NCBI GenBank assembly: GCA_964475955.1
Contig: CAYYZY010000077.1
Coordinates: 1-32,769, forward strand
DNA length: 32,769 bases
DNA from: DATKZH01 sp964475955
GTDB taxonomy: Bacteria > Planctomycetota > Planctomycetia > Pirellulales > Thermoguttaceae
Direction of reading: 5' to 3'
Shown: one piece after another, positions 22,669 through 30,748 of the stretch
Layout: each line of letters opens with the position of its first letter
Numbering within the stretch: the first letter of the stretch is position 1
Made by a program: the position numbers and the translations under genes
The notes under the pieces: model-generated
Seen by the model: only the letters and a program-made list of their open reading frames with translations
The model's database searches: none
Told to the model about the DNA's origin: nothing

Positions 22669-24693
22669 TCAGAAGAAAACCACGTAGAGGGCGATCGTGG
22701 CCGCGACGACGACGACGGCCCAGAGCTTCGCGCCCGGCGAGGAGTCCATCGCGATCTTGGTCTGCACGGGCAGGGTGACCGGCTCGCGCAAGGGGCGGAC
22801 GATCGTGATCGCGGCCAATACGGCCGCCAGCACGCCGACGGTGACGGCCATCCGGTTGAGGAAGGCCATGTCGCTGAAGAAGAGGTGGAGGAACCCGTAG
22901 ACGACCGGGCTGAGCACCAGGCCCACCACGCCGCAGGAGCGGGGCGTTCGGGGCACGAACAGTCCGAAGAGGAAGATCGTGAGCACGCCCGGCGAAACGT
23001 AGCCCTGAAACTCCTGAATGTAGGCGAACGCGCCTTTGAACTTGGGGTCGGCCAACTGCGGGGCGATGAGGCAGCCGATGACGACGAACACGGGCACGCA
23101 GGAGCGGCCCACCCAGACCAGGGTCGTCTGCGAGGCCGACTTCTTGATGTACTCGCGGAAGAGGTCCATGGTGAAGATGGTCGAAGCGGCGTTGAGCATC
23201 GAGGCCAGCGAGCTGATCACCGCGCCCATCAGGGCCGCCAGCACGAAGCCGCGGAGGCCGACGGGCGTGAGGTAGCGCATCAGGAGGGGGAACGCCCCAT
23301 CGTAGTCGTACCCGACGAGGTCCTGCTGCTTCTCCACTTTGTTTTTCCCGCGGGCGATGAGCCGTTTCCAGAGGGGACGGTGCGTTCCCGCGGCCAGCTC
23401 GACGGCGGCCGCGTTGAGGTCGCCGACGCTCAACTGGTCGGGCGAGGCGGCCTTGTCGAGCTTCTTTTGGAACCCGGGATGGTTCGCCGCCAGGTGTTCG
23501 ACGGCGGCGGTGCGCGCGGTCTGGTAGTCGGCGTTTTCGGGAACCGGCACGCCGGCCACGGCGGCGTTGAAGGCGAAGAGGTCGCGGGCCAGTTCGGGGT
23601 GCAAGGCGGCGAAGTCGCCGTCGAAGGGAAACACGGGAACCACCTCGGCGGCCGACGGGTTGTCCCGGACCTCGTGGAACTTCCGGAGAATGGGCGCGTT
23701 GAGGGTTTCGCCCTCCATGGCGTTTTCCTGCATCGTGCGTCCGTAGAGGGTGAAGGCGATGATGCCGGGGACGCAGACGATGAACGGAACGATCAGTTTG
23801 AGCGCGGCGGCGAACACGACGCCCTTCTGGCCCTGGGCGAGCGAGCTGGCGCCGAGGGTCCGCTGCATGATGTACTGGTTGAGCCCCCAGTAGTAGAAGT
23901 TGGGGATCCAGATGCCCAGCAAGAGCGCGGTCCAGGGGAGGAAGTCGCTGGTGCGCGGAAGCGCCATGTGCATCTTCTCTTGCTTGAGCACCTGGAGCTT
24001 CTCGCCGAGGGAGGCGTCTTGGGCGACGCCGAGCGACCGGGTGACGGCCTCCGGGTCGATCTTTTCGAACTGGCCGGGCTGGTCGAGGGCCATGAAGGCG
24101 AGCACCATGATCACGGCCCCGCCGACGATCAGCGCGGAACCTTGAATCAGGTCGGCCCAGGCGCAGGCCTTGAGTCCGCCGGCGACCACGTAGACGGCGG
24201 CGCCGACGCCGACCACCCAGGAGAGCCAGAAGACGTTGAGGTTCTCGAAGAACGGATCGAGCGTCTTGGCGCCCAGGTAGATGACCGTGGCGATGGTCAC
24301 GCCGACGTAGATGACGACCATCAACAGCGACATGAGCGTGCGCGCGCCGTGGTTGAAGCGGTACTCGAGGTACTCGGGGATGGTGAAGATGCCACTGCGG
24401 AGGAACTTGGGGAGGAAGAAGAAGGCGACGACGACGAGCGTCACGGCGGCCACCCACTCGTAGCTGGCCACGGCCAGCCCGATCGAGTCCCTGGCGGCCT
24501 GGCCCGACATGCCGACGAACTGCTCGGCCGAGATGTTCGCCGCGATGAGCGAGAACCCGATCAGCCACCAGTTCAGCCCGCGCCCCGCGAGGAAGTAGGC
24601 CTCGCTGTCTTTCTCCTGCCGGCTCATCATCACGCCGAAGGCGACCACGGCGACGATGAACGCGAAGAAGATCACGACGTCGATGAGCGTCAC
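22669..24693 (-). CDS. Sodium:solute symporter (SSS family, SGLT-like)
   Basis: This 674-residue membrane protein belongs to the solute:sodium symporters. It opens with a hydrophobic helix and then GVMMSRQEKDSEAYFLAGRGLNWWLIG, the family's first-loop hallmark, followed by SLIAANISAEQFVGMSGQA and IPEYLEYRFN. The characteristic GGLKACAWADLIQG block and NQYIMQRTLGA are present, as is the sodium-site region SSLASMLNAASTIFTMDLFREY. A large polar insertion (about 330-460) lies between hydrophobic segments. Position directly after galK on the same strand (97-bp gap) strongly suggests galactose, lactose or a related sugar as substrate (inference). The start is a GTG at 24693, with an AAAGG site about 9 bp upstream. 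Confidence 0.92.
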   Translation of the reverse strand: MTLIDVVIFFAFIVAVVAFGVMMSRQEKDSEAYFLAGRGLNWWLIGFSLIAANISAEQFVGMSGQAARDSIGLAVASYEWVAAVTLVVVAFFFLPKFLRSGIFTIPEYLEYRFNHGARTLMSLLMVVIYVGVTIATVIYLGAKTLDPFFENLNVFWLSWVVGVGAAVYVVAGGLKACAWADLIQGSALIVGGAVIMVLAFMALDQPGQFEKIDPEAVTRSLGVAQDASLGEKLQVLKQEKMHMALPRTSDFLPWTALLLGIWIPNFYYWGLNQYIMQRTLGASSLAQGQKGVVFAAALKLIVPFIVCVPGIIAFTLYGRTMQENAMEGETLNAPILRKFHEVRDNPSAAEVVPVFPFDGDFAALHPELARDLFAFNAAVAGVPVPENADYQTARTAAVEHLAANHPGFQKKLDKAASPDQLSVGDLNAAAVELAAGTHRPLWKRLIARGKNKVEKQQDLVGYDYDGAFPLLMRYLTPVGLRGFVLAALMGAVISSLASMLNAASTIFTMDLFREYIKKSASQTTLVWVGRSCVPVFVVIGCLIAPQLADPKFKGAFAYIQEFQGYVSPGVLTIFLFGLFVPRTPRSCGVVGLVLSPVVYGFLHLFFSDMAFLNRMAVTVGVLAAVLAAITIVRPLREPVTLPVQTKIAMDSSPGAKLWAVVVVAATIALYVVFF

Positions 24694-24790
24694 GGTACAT
24701 GCCTTTCGTTCACGGGGCAGATGGCGCGTGGTTCTTGCGGCTCGACCTACCCTACGTTTTTGCTCGGCGCGTGGGTCTCGTGCCTCGACC

Positions 24791-25999
24791 CTACGGGTTG
24801 GCTCCGGGGGCTTGGAGGATGCGTGCGCCGGCGGCGGGGCGCGAGGCGAAGATCGTCGGCTCGACGCCGGTCCGCCGCGTGTACTGCTCGTGGATCGCGC
24901 GGCTGACCGGCTCGACGGCCTCGGAGCGGACCAGGCTCACGGTGCAGCCGCCGAACCCGCCGCCGGTCATGCGCGAGCCGATCACGCCGCCGTCCGGTCC
25001 GATCGACTGGGCGATGTCGACCAACAGGTCGAGCTCGCCGCAACTGACTTCGTAGTCGTCGCGAAGCGAAGCGTGGCTGGCGTGCATCAGGCTTCCGACC
25101 TCCGCCCAATCGCTCCGGCCGATCGCACGGGCCGCGGCCGTGGTACGGTCGTTTTCAGTGATTACGTGCCGGGCGCGGCGGAACTCGACTTCGCCGAGGC
25201 GGTCCTTCGCGTCCTCGAGCCGTTCGTACGCGGCGTCGCGAAGCGCCGGCACGTCCAGCGCCCGGGCGGCCGCTTCGCACTGGCTTCGCCGCTGGGCGTA
25301 CTTGCCGCCGGTCAGTTCGTGTTTGACGTTACTGTTGACGATGAGCACCGCGAGCGTCGGGTCGGCCAGGCGGACCCACGTGGGCTCTTGCGACCGGCAA
25401 TCGAGGAGCATCAGGCAGTCTTCTTGGGCCATGACCGAGGTGAACTGGTCCATGATCCCGCAGGGCATGCGCGCAAAGTCATGCTCGGCCTTCTGGCAGA
25501 GCAGCGCCTTCTGGACCGGCTCGAGCCCACGGCCGGCGATCGCCTCGACCAGCGTGGCGGTGGCCACCTCGAGGGCGGCGCTGCTGGAGAGGCCGCCGCC
25601 CAGCGGCACGTTGGAGTGGACGACCGCCTCGAAGCGGCCCGGGAAAAGTCCCTGGGCCACGCAGCCGGCCAAGGCGCCCTGCACGTAGCTCGACCAGGCG
25701 ACTTCGCCGGGGCGGATGTCTCCCTCGACTTCCAGCGAGGCCCACTCTCCCACGCCCGTGCTGAACACGCGGGCGCCGGGTCCATCGGGCGAGTCGGCGG
25801 TCGGCCTGTCGGCGGCGACGACCGTGTAGCGCTCGATGGCCATGGGCAGCACAAATCCGTCGTTGTAGTCGGTGTGCTCGCCGATAAGGTTGACGCGGCC
25901 CGGGGCGGCCGCCACCCACTGCGGCGCGCGGCCGAGCTCCGCCTGAAACCTCGCGAGGGTCTCGTCGACGACGGTGTCGAGGGAGTGTTCGCCGGTCAT
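24791..25999 (-). CDS. galK: Galactokinase
   Basis: The 402-residue protein is a GHMP-family kinase. It has the galactokinase signature GRVNLIGEHTDYNDGFVLP (34-52), the ATP-binding motif PLGGGLSSSAALE (132-144) and the third motif TGGGFGGCTVSL near the C-terminus. The segment CGIMDQFTSVM contains the catalytic Asp region. It phosphorylates alpha-D-galactose to galactose-1-phosphate, the first step of the Leloir pathway. The start at 25999 matches the family N-terminus (LARFQAELGRAP). The sodium symporter follows on the same strand. A LacZ-type gene, now broken, is divergent on the other side, so this was probably a lactose/galactose locus. No galT, galE or galM is present in the window. Confidence 0.95.
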   Translation of the reverse strand: MTGEHSLDTVVDETLARFQAELGRAPQWVAAAPGRVNLIGEHTDYNDGFVLPMAIERYTVVAADRPTADSPDGPGARVFSTGVGEWASLEVEGDIRPGEVAWSSYVQGALAGCVAQGLFPGRFEAVVHSNVPLGGGLSSSAALEVATATLVEAIAGRGLEPVQKALLCQKAEHDFARMPCGIMDQFTSVMAQEDCLMLLDCRSQEPTWVRLADPTLAVLIVNSNVKHELTGGKYAQRRSQCEAAARALDVPALRDAAYERLEDAKDRLGEVEFRRARHVITENDRTTAAARAIGRSDWAEVGSLMHASHASLRDDYEVSCGELDLLVDIAQSIGPDGGVIGSRMTGGGFGGCTVSLVRSEAVEPVSRAIHEQYTRRTGVEPTIFASRPAAGARILQAPGANP

Positions 26000-26367
26000 C
26001 TTCGGTTGCGTTGACCCTTCCGGTCGCGTCTTGCGGGTTCGGTCACGTGTTGGGGATTCTCTCTTCAGGCCCCCCCAAGAGCAGGCTCTCGGGACGGCCC
26101 GTCGGCAGGTTGTTCCAAGAAGACTTGATTGTATCTCCCACCGCGGCAAATTCCAGCCGGTCTCGCCCTCCGGCGGCCTTGCAGGGGGTGGCGCGAGCGG
26201 GCAAGATGGTCGGTGGGTGCAAGTCGGGTGGATGCCTGGCTTTGCGTGATCGGGCGAGGGCGATCCGGCGCGGTCGACCGCGCCGCGGATCGAGAAGACC
26301 GGCACGCGGGGCGAACAACGACGTCTGTCCTTGGACGATCCTTACCCCTGCCGAGGAGAATCGAACC
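26000..26367. promoter_or_regulatory. Divergent galK / lacZ control region
   Basis: This 368-bp gap separates galK (-) from the lacZ remnant (+). A possible extended -10 element TTGTATCT is present near 26130, in a locally AT-rich patch, but no convincing -35 or operator was identified. The lacZ ribosome-binding site GAGGAG is at 26353-26358. Confidence 0.3.
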
Positions 26368-27563
26368 GTGAAGCGAGCCATCGCAGTCGACCGGCATGTT
26401 TGGGCCGCCCCCTTGCTGGCCGCCGTGCTCCTGGGGAGCGCGGCCCTGGCGGCCCCGCCCGACTGGGAAAACGAGCAGGTGATCGGCCGGAACAAGGAGC
26501 CGGGCCGGGCGACGTCGATCCCTTTTCCCGACCGCTCCTTGGCGTTGGGCGACGGTCGCGGCGATAGCCCCTGGGTGGCCTCGCTCGATGGCGACTGGCA
26601 CTTCCACTGGTCGCCCGACCCGGACCACCGGCCGCGCGAGTTCTTCCGGCCGTCGTTCGACGTCTCCGGCTGGGACACGATCCCGGTGCCGGCCAACTGG
26701 CAGATGCACGGCTACAGCGTGCCGCTCTACGTGAACATCAAGTACCCGTTCCGCAAGGACCCGCCCCGCGTGATGGGCGAGCCGCCGAAGGAGTACACGA
26801 GCTACGCCCAGCGCAACCCGGTCGGGTCCTATCGCCGCACCTTTACGGTGCCCGAAGGCTGGAAGGGGCGCCAGGTCTTCTTGCAGTTCGACGGGGTCGA
26901 CTCGGCCTTCTATCTTTGGATCAACGGGCAGGAGGTCGGCTACAGCCAGGGAAGCCGCACGCCGGCCGTGTTCAACGTCACGAAATACCTGCGCGACGGC
27001 GAGAACGTGCTGGCCAAAGACGCCCGTGGGCCAAGGCGGGCCACCGGGTGGCGTGGGACCAGTTCGCGATGCCCTACAGCACCACGCCCTCTCGGCCCCA
27101 GCCGCAGGGCAGGCTCACGCTCGCCGATCGCGGGGGGCGGTTCGTCGTGGAGGGCAAGGGCTTCACGGTGGCGGTGGACCGGGAGACGGGCGGCGAGATC
27201 GGCCTCTACGAGCGGTCGGTCGAAGAGCTGCTCCATCCGTACGTTCGGGCGCAGGACGTGGGAAACCGCGCCGACGTGCGCTGGGTCGCCTTCACCAACT
27301 CGGAGGGCTTCGGGCTGAAAGTGACCGGCCATGAGCCGCTCAACTCCTCGGCCTGGCCGTTCACCGCGGCCGACCTGGAGCGGGCCACGCACGACTACCA
27401 GTTGCCGCGGCGCGACTCCGTGACCGTCAACGTCGACCACCAGCTCCACGGCGTCGGCGGCGACAATAGTTGGGGCGCCCGAACGCACCCCGAATACACG
27501 CTCCCCGGCGGAAAGCCTTATGCCTACACGTTTACCCTTTCACCTGTCCGCCCTGGAAAGTAG
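26368..27563 (+). pseudogene. LacZ-type beta-galactosidase (GH2) with catalytic domain deleted
   Basis: The N-terminal part starts at a GTG (26368), with a GAGGAG site and a signal peptide (residues 1-29). It reads through the GH2 sugar-binding domain: SLDGDWHFHWSPDP, IPVPANWQMHGY, YRRTFTVPEGWKGR, LQFDGVDSAFYLWINGQEVGYSQGSR, ending at YLRDGENVLA. At about 27013-27027 it joins, in a different reading frame, sequence from the far C-terminal beta-galactosidase domain: WAKAGHRVAWDQF, VTGHEPLNSSAWPF, then HGVGGDNSWGARTHPEYTLP, ending at 27563. In E. coli LacZ these regions are separated by roughly 500 residues that include the Ig-like domain and the TIM barrel with both catalytic glutamates; all of that is absent here. 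With barrel loss plus a frameshift the gene is non-functional. Both remaining ends are well preserved, so the deletion looks recent. Confidence 0.9.
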
Positions 27564-27593
27564 TCGCCGCACCAAACACGGGCATCACGTCAC

Positions 27594-30500
27594 ATGAAGA
27601 AGAACTCGCTATTGTCCTTCCTCCTGGCAATCCTACTGCTGCTCGACGGGGCCGCGGCGGAAAGCGTGCGCCAGAGCGCCCGGCGAATCCCCGTGGCGGC
27701 GGAGGTCGACGTGGTCGTGGCCGGCGGCACCGTAGGCGCGGTGGCCGCGGCGAGCGAGGCGGCCCGGCACGGCGCTTCGGTGCTGCTGGTCGCCCCGCGC
27801 ACCTACCTGGGCGAAGACCTCGCGGCCACGCTCCGCCTCTGGCTCGAGGACGGCGAATCCCCAGCCGGCGAGCTGACCCAACGCATCTTCGCCGACCTCC
27901 GCACGACCACCCCCATGCGCGTGAAGAAGACGCTCGAAGCGGCCCTGTTGGATTCGGGCGTCGACTTCCTCCTCGCCTCCTACGTGACCGACGTGCTCCT
28001 CGGCCCCGACGGCCAGCCCGCCGGCCTCGTGATGGCCAACCGCGCGGGACGCCAGGCGGTGCGGGCAGGGGTGATCGTCGACGCCACCGGCCGCGCCGTC
28101 GTCGCCACCTTGGCCGGCGCCGAACGCCGACCGTGGACGCCCGGCGAGCACCGCTGCCGCCGGGTCGTCCTCGGGGGCGAGCCGACCAGCACGGCCGAAC
28201 CGGGGCGCAGCGTGCCGGCCGGGGTCGAGGGGGGCGGCCACGCGTTGCACTACTACGAATACTCGCTCGAGCTCGACCTGGGCGATGGGAGTTTTCCGGC
28301 CCTCGCCGAGGCGGAAAGCCGGGCGCGCGACCTCACCTATCGCGAGGGACAGCTCCGCGCGGCCGAGCAGATCTCCTTCGTGCCGCCCGATGCGATCCGC
28401 GGACGCGCGCCGGCGCACGATGCGAAGGGGGATGCCCCGACGGCCGTCGACCGCCTCCGCCCGCGAAACGTCGATCGCCTTTACGTCCTGGGGCCCGCGG
28501 CCGACGTGCCCCGGGCCGAGGCCGCACGCATCATGCGCCCGACCGTTGCGGAGCCGCTCGGCCGGGCCGTGGGCCGCGCGACGGCGCGCGAAGCGGGCGT
28601 CGCAAGGACCGTGGGGCACGTCTCCGACGTGTCAGGCACAAGGGAATCGTGCCCCACGTGTGGTTCTGCCGACCCCAGGAAGCCTCCCGTTCGGCCGGGC
28701 GACGTGCGCGAGGTGCTCACCGGGCTGCGGCCCACCGATTGCGACCTCGACCGAATCGCGACCGCGGCGACCCGCGTGCCGGTCCTCGACGAGGTCGACG
28801 TGCTCGTGGTGGGCGGCGGCACGTCGGGCGCGTGTGCGGCCATCGGCGCGGCCCGGCGCGGGGCCGACGTGCTCGTGGTCGAGTACCAGGAGGGGCTCGG
28901 CGGCGTCGGCACCGTGGGCCTGATCGGGCGCGCCTACCACGGCCGCAATGAAGGATTCACCCGGGAGGTCCCCTTCTGCGACAAGGAGCACAACAACGAG
29001 TACAAGATGGAGTGGTTCCGCCGCGAGATCGAGGAGGCCGGCGGGCGCGTCTGGCTGGGGGTGCTCGGCTGCGGGGCGTTCGTCGAAGGCGACCGGGCCG
29101 TCGGCGCCGTGCTGGCCACGCCGCTGGGCCGAGGCGTCGTGCTGGCCGACGTGGTCGTCGACGCCACCGGTAACGGCGACGTCGCCGTGGCCGCGGGCGC
29201 CGAGTCGATGTACGGCGGCGGGGCGGACGACGTCGCCCTTCAGGGGACCGGGCTGCCGCTGCGGCCGCTGGGCGCCAGCTACGTCAACACCGACTACCTG
29301 CTGGTCGACGAGTCCGACATGGTCGACACGCGCCGGGCCCTGGTCGGCTCCCGCCTGGCCCAAGAGCCGCAAGCCTACGACGTCGGCCCCTTCATCCAGA
29401 CCCGGGAGCGACGCCGCGTTCGAGGCGATCACGTGCTCTCCTATCTCGATCAGATCACGGGGCGCACCTACCCCGACTCGATCGTGCTTTCGGCGAGCGA
29501 CTACGATTCGCACGGCTACCCGAGCGAGCCCTTCTTCGCCCTCATCCCGCACACCGAAAAGACCCTCAAGGCGAATCACCCCGCGCCCGGCGGCACCTGC
29601 TACACGCCGTACCGCTGCCTGCTTCCGCGGGGGCTGGAGGGGATGCTCGTGACCGGGCTGGCGATCAGCATGCACCGCGACGCCGCGGCCATGGTCCGCA
29701 TGCAGAGGGACATGCACAACCAGGGCTACGCCGCGGGCGTTGCCGCCGCCATGGCGGCGCGCGCCGAGTGCACGCCGCGGCAGGTGGACGTCGATCGGCT
29801 CCAGCGCCATCTGGTCGAGATCGGCAACCTGCCCGAGAGCGTGCTGACCGACGGCGACTCCCATCCTTTGCCCCAGCAGGCGGTCTACGCGGCGGTCGAG
29901 CGGCTCGCCGACGAGAGCCGCAGCCGGCCGTCGCGCTGCCGGGCCCTGGCCGTGGTGCTCTCGCACGCCGAGCGCGCCCGGGCGGCGCTGCGCGAGTCGT
30001 TCGCCTCGGCCGAAGGGGAATCTCGGCTCACCTACGCCAAGGTGCTCGGCTTCCTCGGGGAGCATGAGGTCGTCCCGGTGCTCGCCGAAGCGCTCGACCG
30101 GGTCGACGCCTGGGACGCCAAGATCCTCCAGGGGCGCATGGCCGAGTATGCCCACCTGCCCACGCCGGTCGACGCGCTCATCCTGGCCCTCGGCTACACC
30201 GGCGACCGGCGAGCCACGCCCGCCGTGCTCCGCAAGCTCGAAATGCTCGACGCCGACGTCACCCTCTCGCACCACCGCTCCGTCGCCCTGGCCCTGGAGC
30301 ACCTCGCCGACAGGACCGCCGCCGAGTCGCTCGCCCGGTTGCTCCAGAAGCCCGACATGCACGGCCACGCCATGACCCAACTCGAACCGCTCCACGACCG
30401 CCAGCGCGACAAGCGCCGCCGCGAGGGCCCCCTGCGCGAGATCGTCCTCGCCCGGGCCCTCTACCGCTCGGGCGACCACGACGGCCTGGCGCAGCGCATC

Positions 30501-30650
30501 CTCCGCCAATACCAGCGCGACCTGCGCGGCCTCTTCGCCCGCCACGCGACCGCCGTCCTGGAAGGCGCGCCGAAGGGTGAAGGGAAGATGAACCGCGGAG
30601 ACGCAGAGACGCGGAGTGACGAAATCGAGAGAATACAGGACGAAGAGTGA
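27594..30650 (+). CDS. Secreted two-domain FAD-dependent oxidoreductase with HEAT-like C-terminus
   Basis: The 1018-residue protein has an N-terminal signal sequence (1-22). Two FAD-binding Rossmann units of the FAD_oxidored type follow. The first, at 38-60 (EVDVVVAGGTVGAVAAASEA), has a degenerate glycine loop; the second, at 400-420 (EVDVLVVGGGTSGACAAIGA), has the full GxGxxG-like pattern. After the second come VDATGNGDVAVAAGAE and YTPYRCLLPRGLEGMLVTGLAISMHRDA, typical FAD-contact regions of the family. Residues about 800-925 look like HEAT/PBS-type helical repeats. Such proteins are common in planctomycete polysaccharide loci; substrates are unknown. Two oddities: a 49-bp mobile hairpin is inserted in frame at about residues 339-355, between the two FAD units, and the last residues (about 997-1018, including NRGDAETRS) are read from a dispersed intergenic repeat, so the ancestral stop was probably earlier. 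Confidence 0.82.
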   Translation: MKKNSLLSFLLAILLLLDGAAAESVRQSARRIPVAAEVDVVVAGGTVGAVAAASEAARHGASVLLVAPRTYLGEDLAATLRLWLEDGESPAGELTQRIFADLRTTTPMRVKKTLEAALLDSGVDFLLASYVTDVLLGPDGQPAGLVMANRAGRQAVRAGVIVDATGRAVVATLAGAERRPWTPGEHRCRRVVLGGEPTSTAEPGRSVPAGVEGGGHALHYYEYSLELDLGDGSFPALAEAESRARDLTYREGQLRAAEQISFVPPDAIRGRAPAHDAKGDAPTAVDRLRPRNVDRLYVLGPAADVPRAEAARIMRPTVAEPLGRAVGRATAREAGVARTVGHVSDVSGTRESCPTCGSADPRKPPVRPGDVREVLTGLRPTDCDLDRIATAATRVPVLDEVDVLVVGGGTSGACAAIGAARRGADVLVVEYQEGLGGVGTVGLIGRAYHGRNEGFTREVPFCDKEHNNEYKMEWFRREIEEAGGRVWLGVLGCGAFVEGDRAVGAVLATPLGRGVVLADVVVDATGNGDVAVAAGAESMYGGGADDVALQGTGLPLRPLGASYVNTDYLLVDESDMVDTRRALVGSRLAQEPQAYDVGPFIQTRERRRVRGDHVLSYLDQITGRTYPDSIVLSASDYDSHGYPSEPFFALIPHTEKTLKANHPAPGGTCYTPYRCLLPRGLEGMLVTGLAISMHRDAAAMVRMQRDMHNQGYAAGVAAAMAARAECTPRQVDVDRLQRHLVEIGNLPESVLTDGDSHPLPQQAVYAAVERLADESRSRPSRCRALAVVLSHAERARAALRESFASAEGESRLTYAKVLGFLGEHEVVPVLAEALDRVDAWDAKILQGRMAEYAHLPTPVDALILALGYTGDRRATPAVLRKLEMLDADVTLSHHRSVALALEHLADRTAAESLARLLQKPDMHGHAMTQLEPLHDRQRDKRRREGPLREIVLARALYRSGDHDGLAQRILRQYQRDLRGLFARHATAVLEGAPKGEGKMNRGDAETRSDEIERIQDEE
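28610..28658. repeat. 49-bp hairpin element, in-frame copy (B) within the FAD-protein gene
   Basis: Arms CGTGGGGCACG (28610-28620) and CGTGCCCCACG (28648-28658) are identical to those of copy A (12891-12939). The 27-bp centres have the same length and differ at 8 positions. Here the element is translated in frame, contributing TVGHVSDVSGTRESCPTCG-type residues to a linker between two FAD-binding units. Confidence 0.85.
30588..30616. repeat. Dispersed repeat at the 3' end of the FAD-protein gene
   Basis: The plus strand reads AACCGCGGAGACGCAGAGAC followed by GCGGAG. I recognise this GGAGACGCAGAGACGCGGAG pattern as a very common intergenic repeat in planctomycetes and some cyanobacteria. In this frame it encodes MNRGDAETR. 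It is followed by an almost pure pyrimidine tract (about 30676-30730) before the next gene. Confidence 0.55.
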
Positions 30651-30748
30651 GAAACAGCGACGCTTCCGTCGCCACAATCCCAACCCTCTTCCTCCCCCCC
30701 TTCCCCGCTTTCCACCTTTCCCTTCTTGCACCCCCGCGAGGCCCGACC

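Noticed and set aside
24744..24790. Extra gene between galK and the symporter
   Set aside because: The gap is only 97 bp and contains no start with a usable frame.
22639..24906. Plus-strand frame of 755 codons antisense to the sodium symporter
   Set aside because: Asp/Glu/His-rich shadow with no motif; the minus strand encodes a clear SSS transporter.
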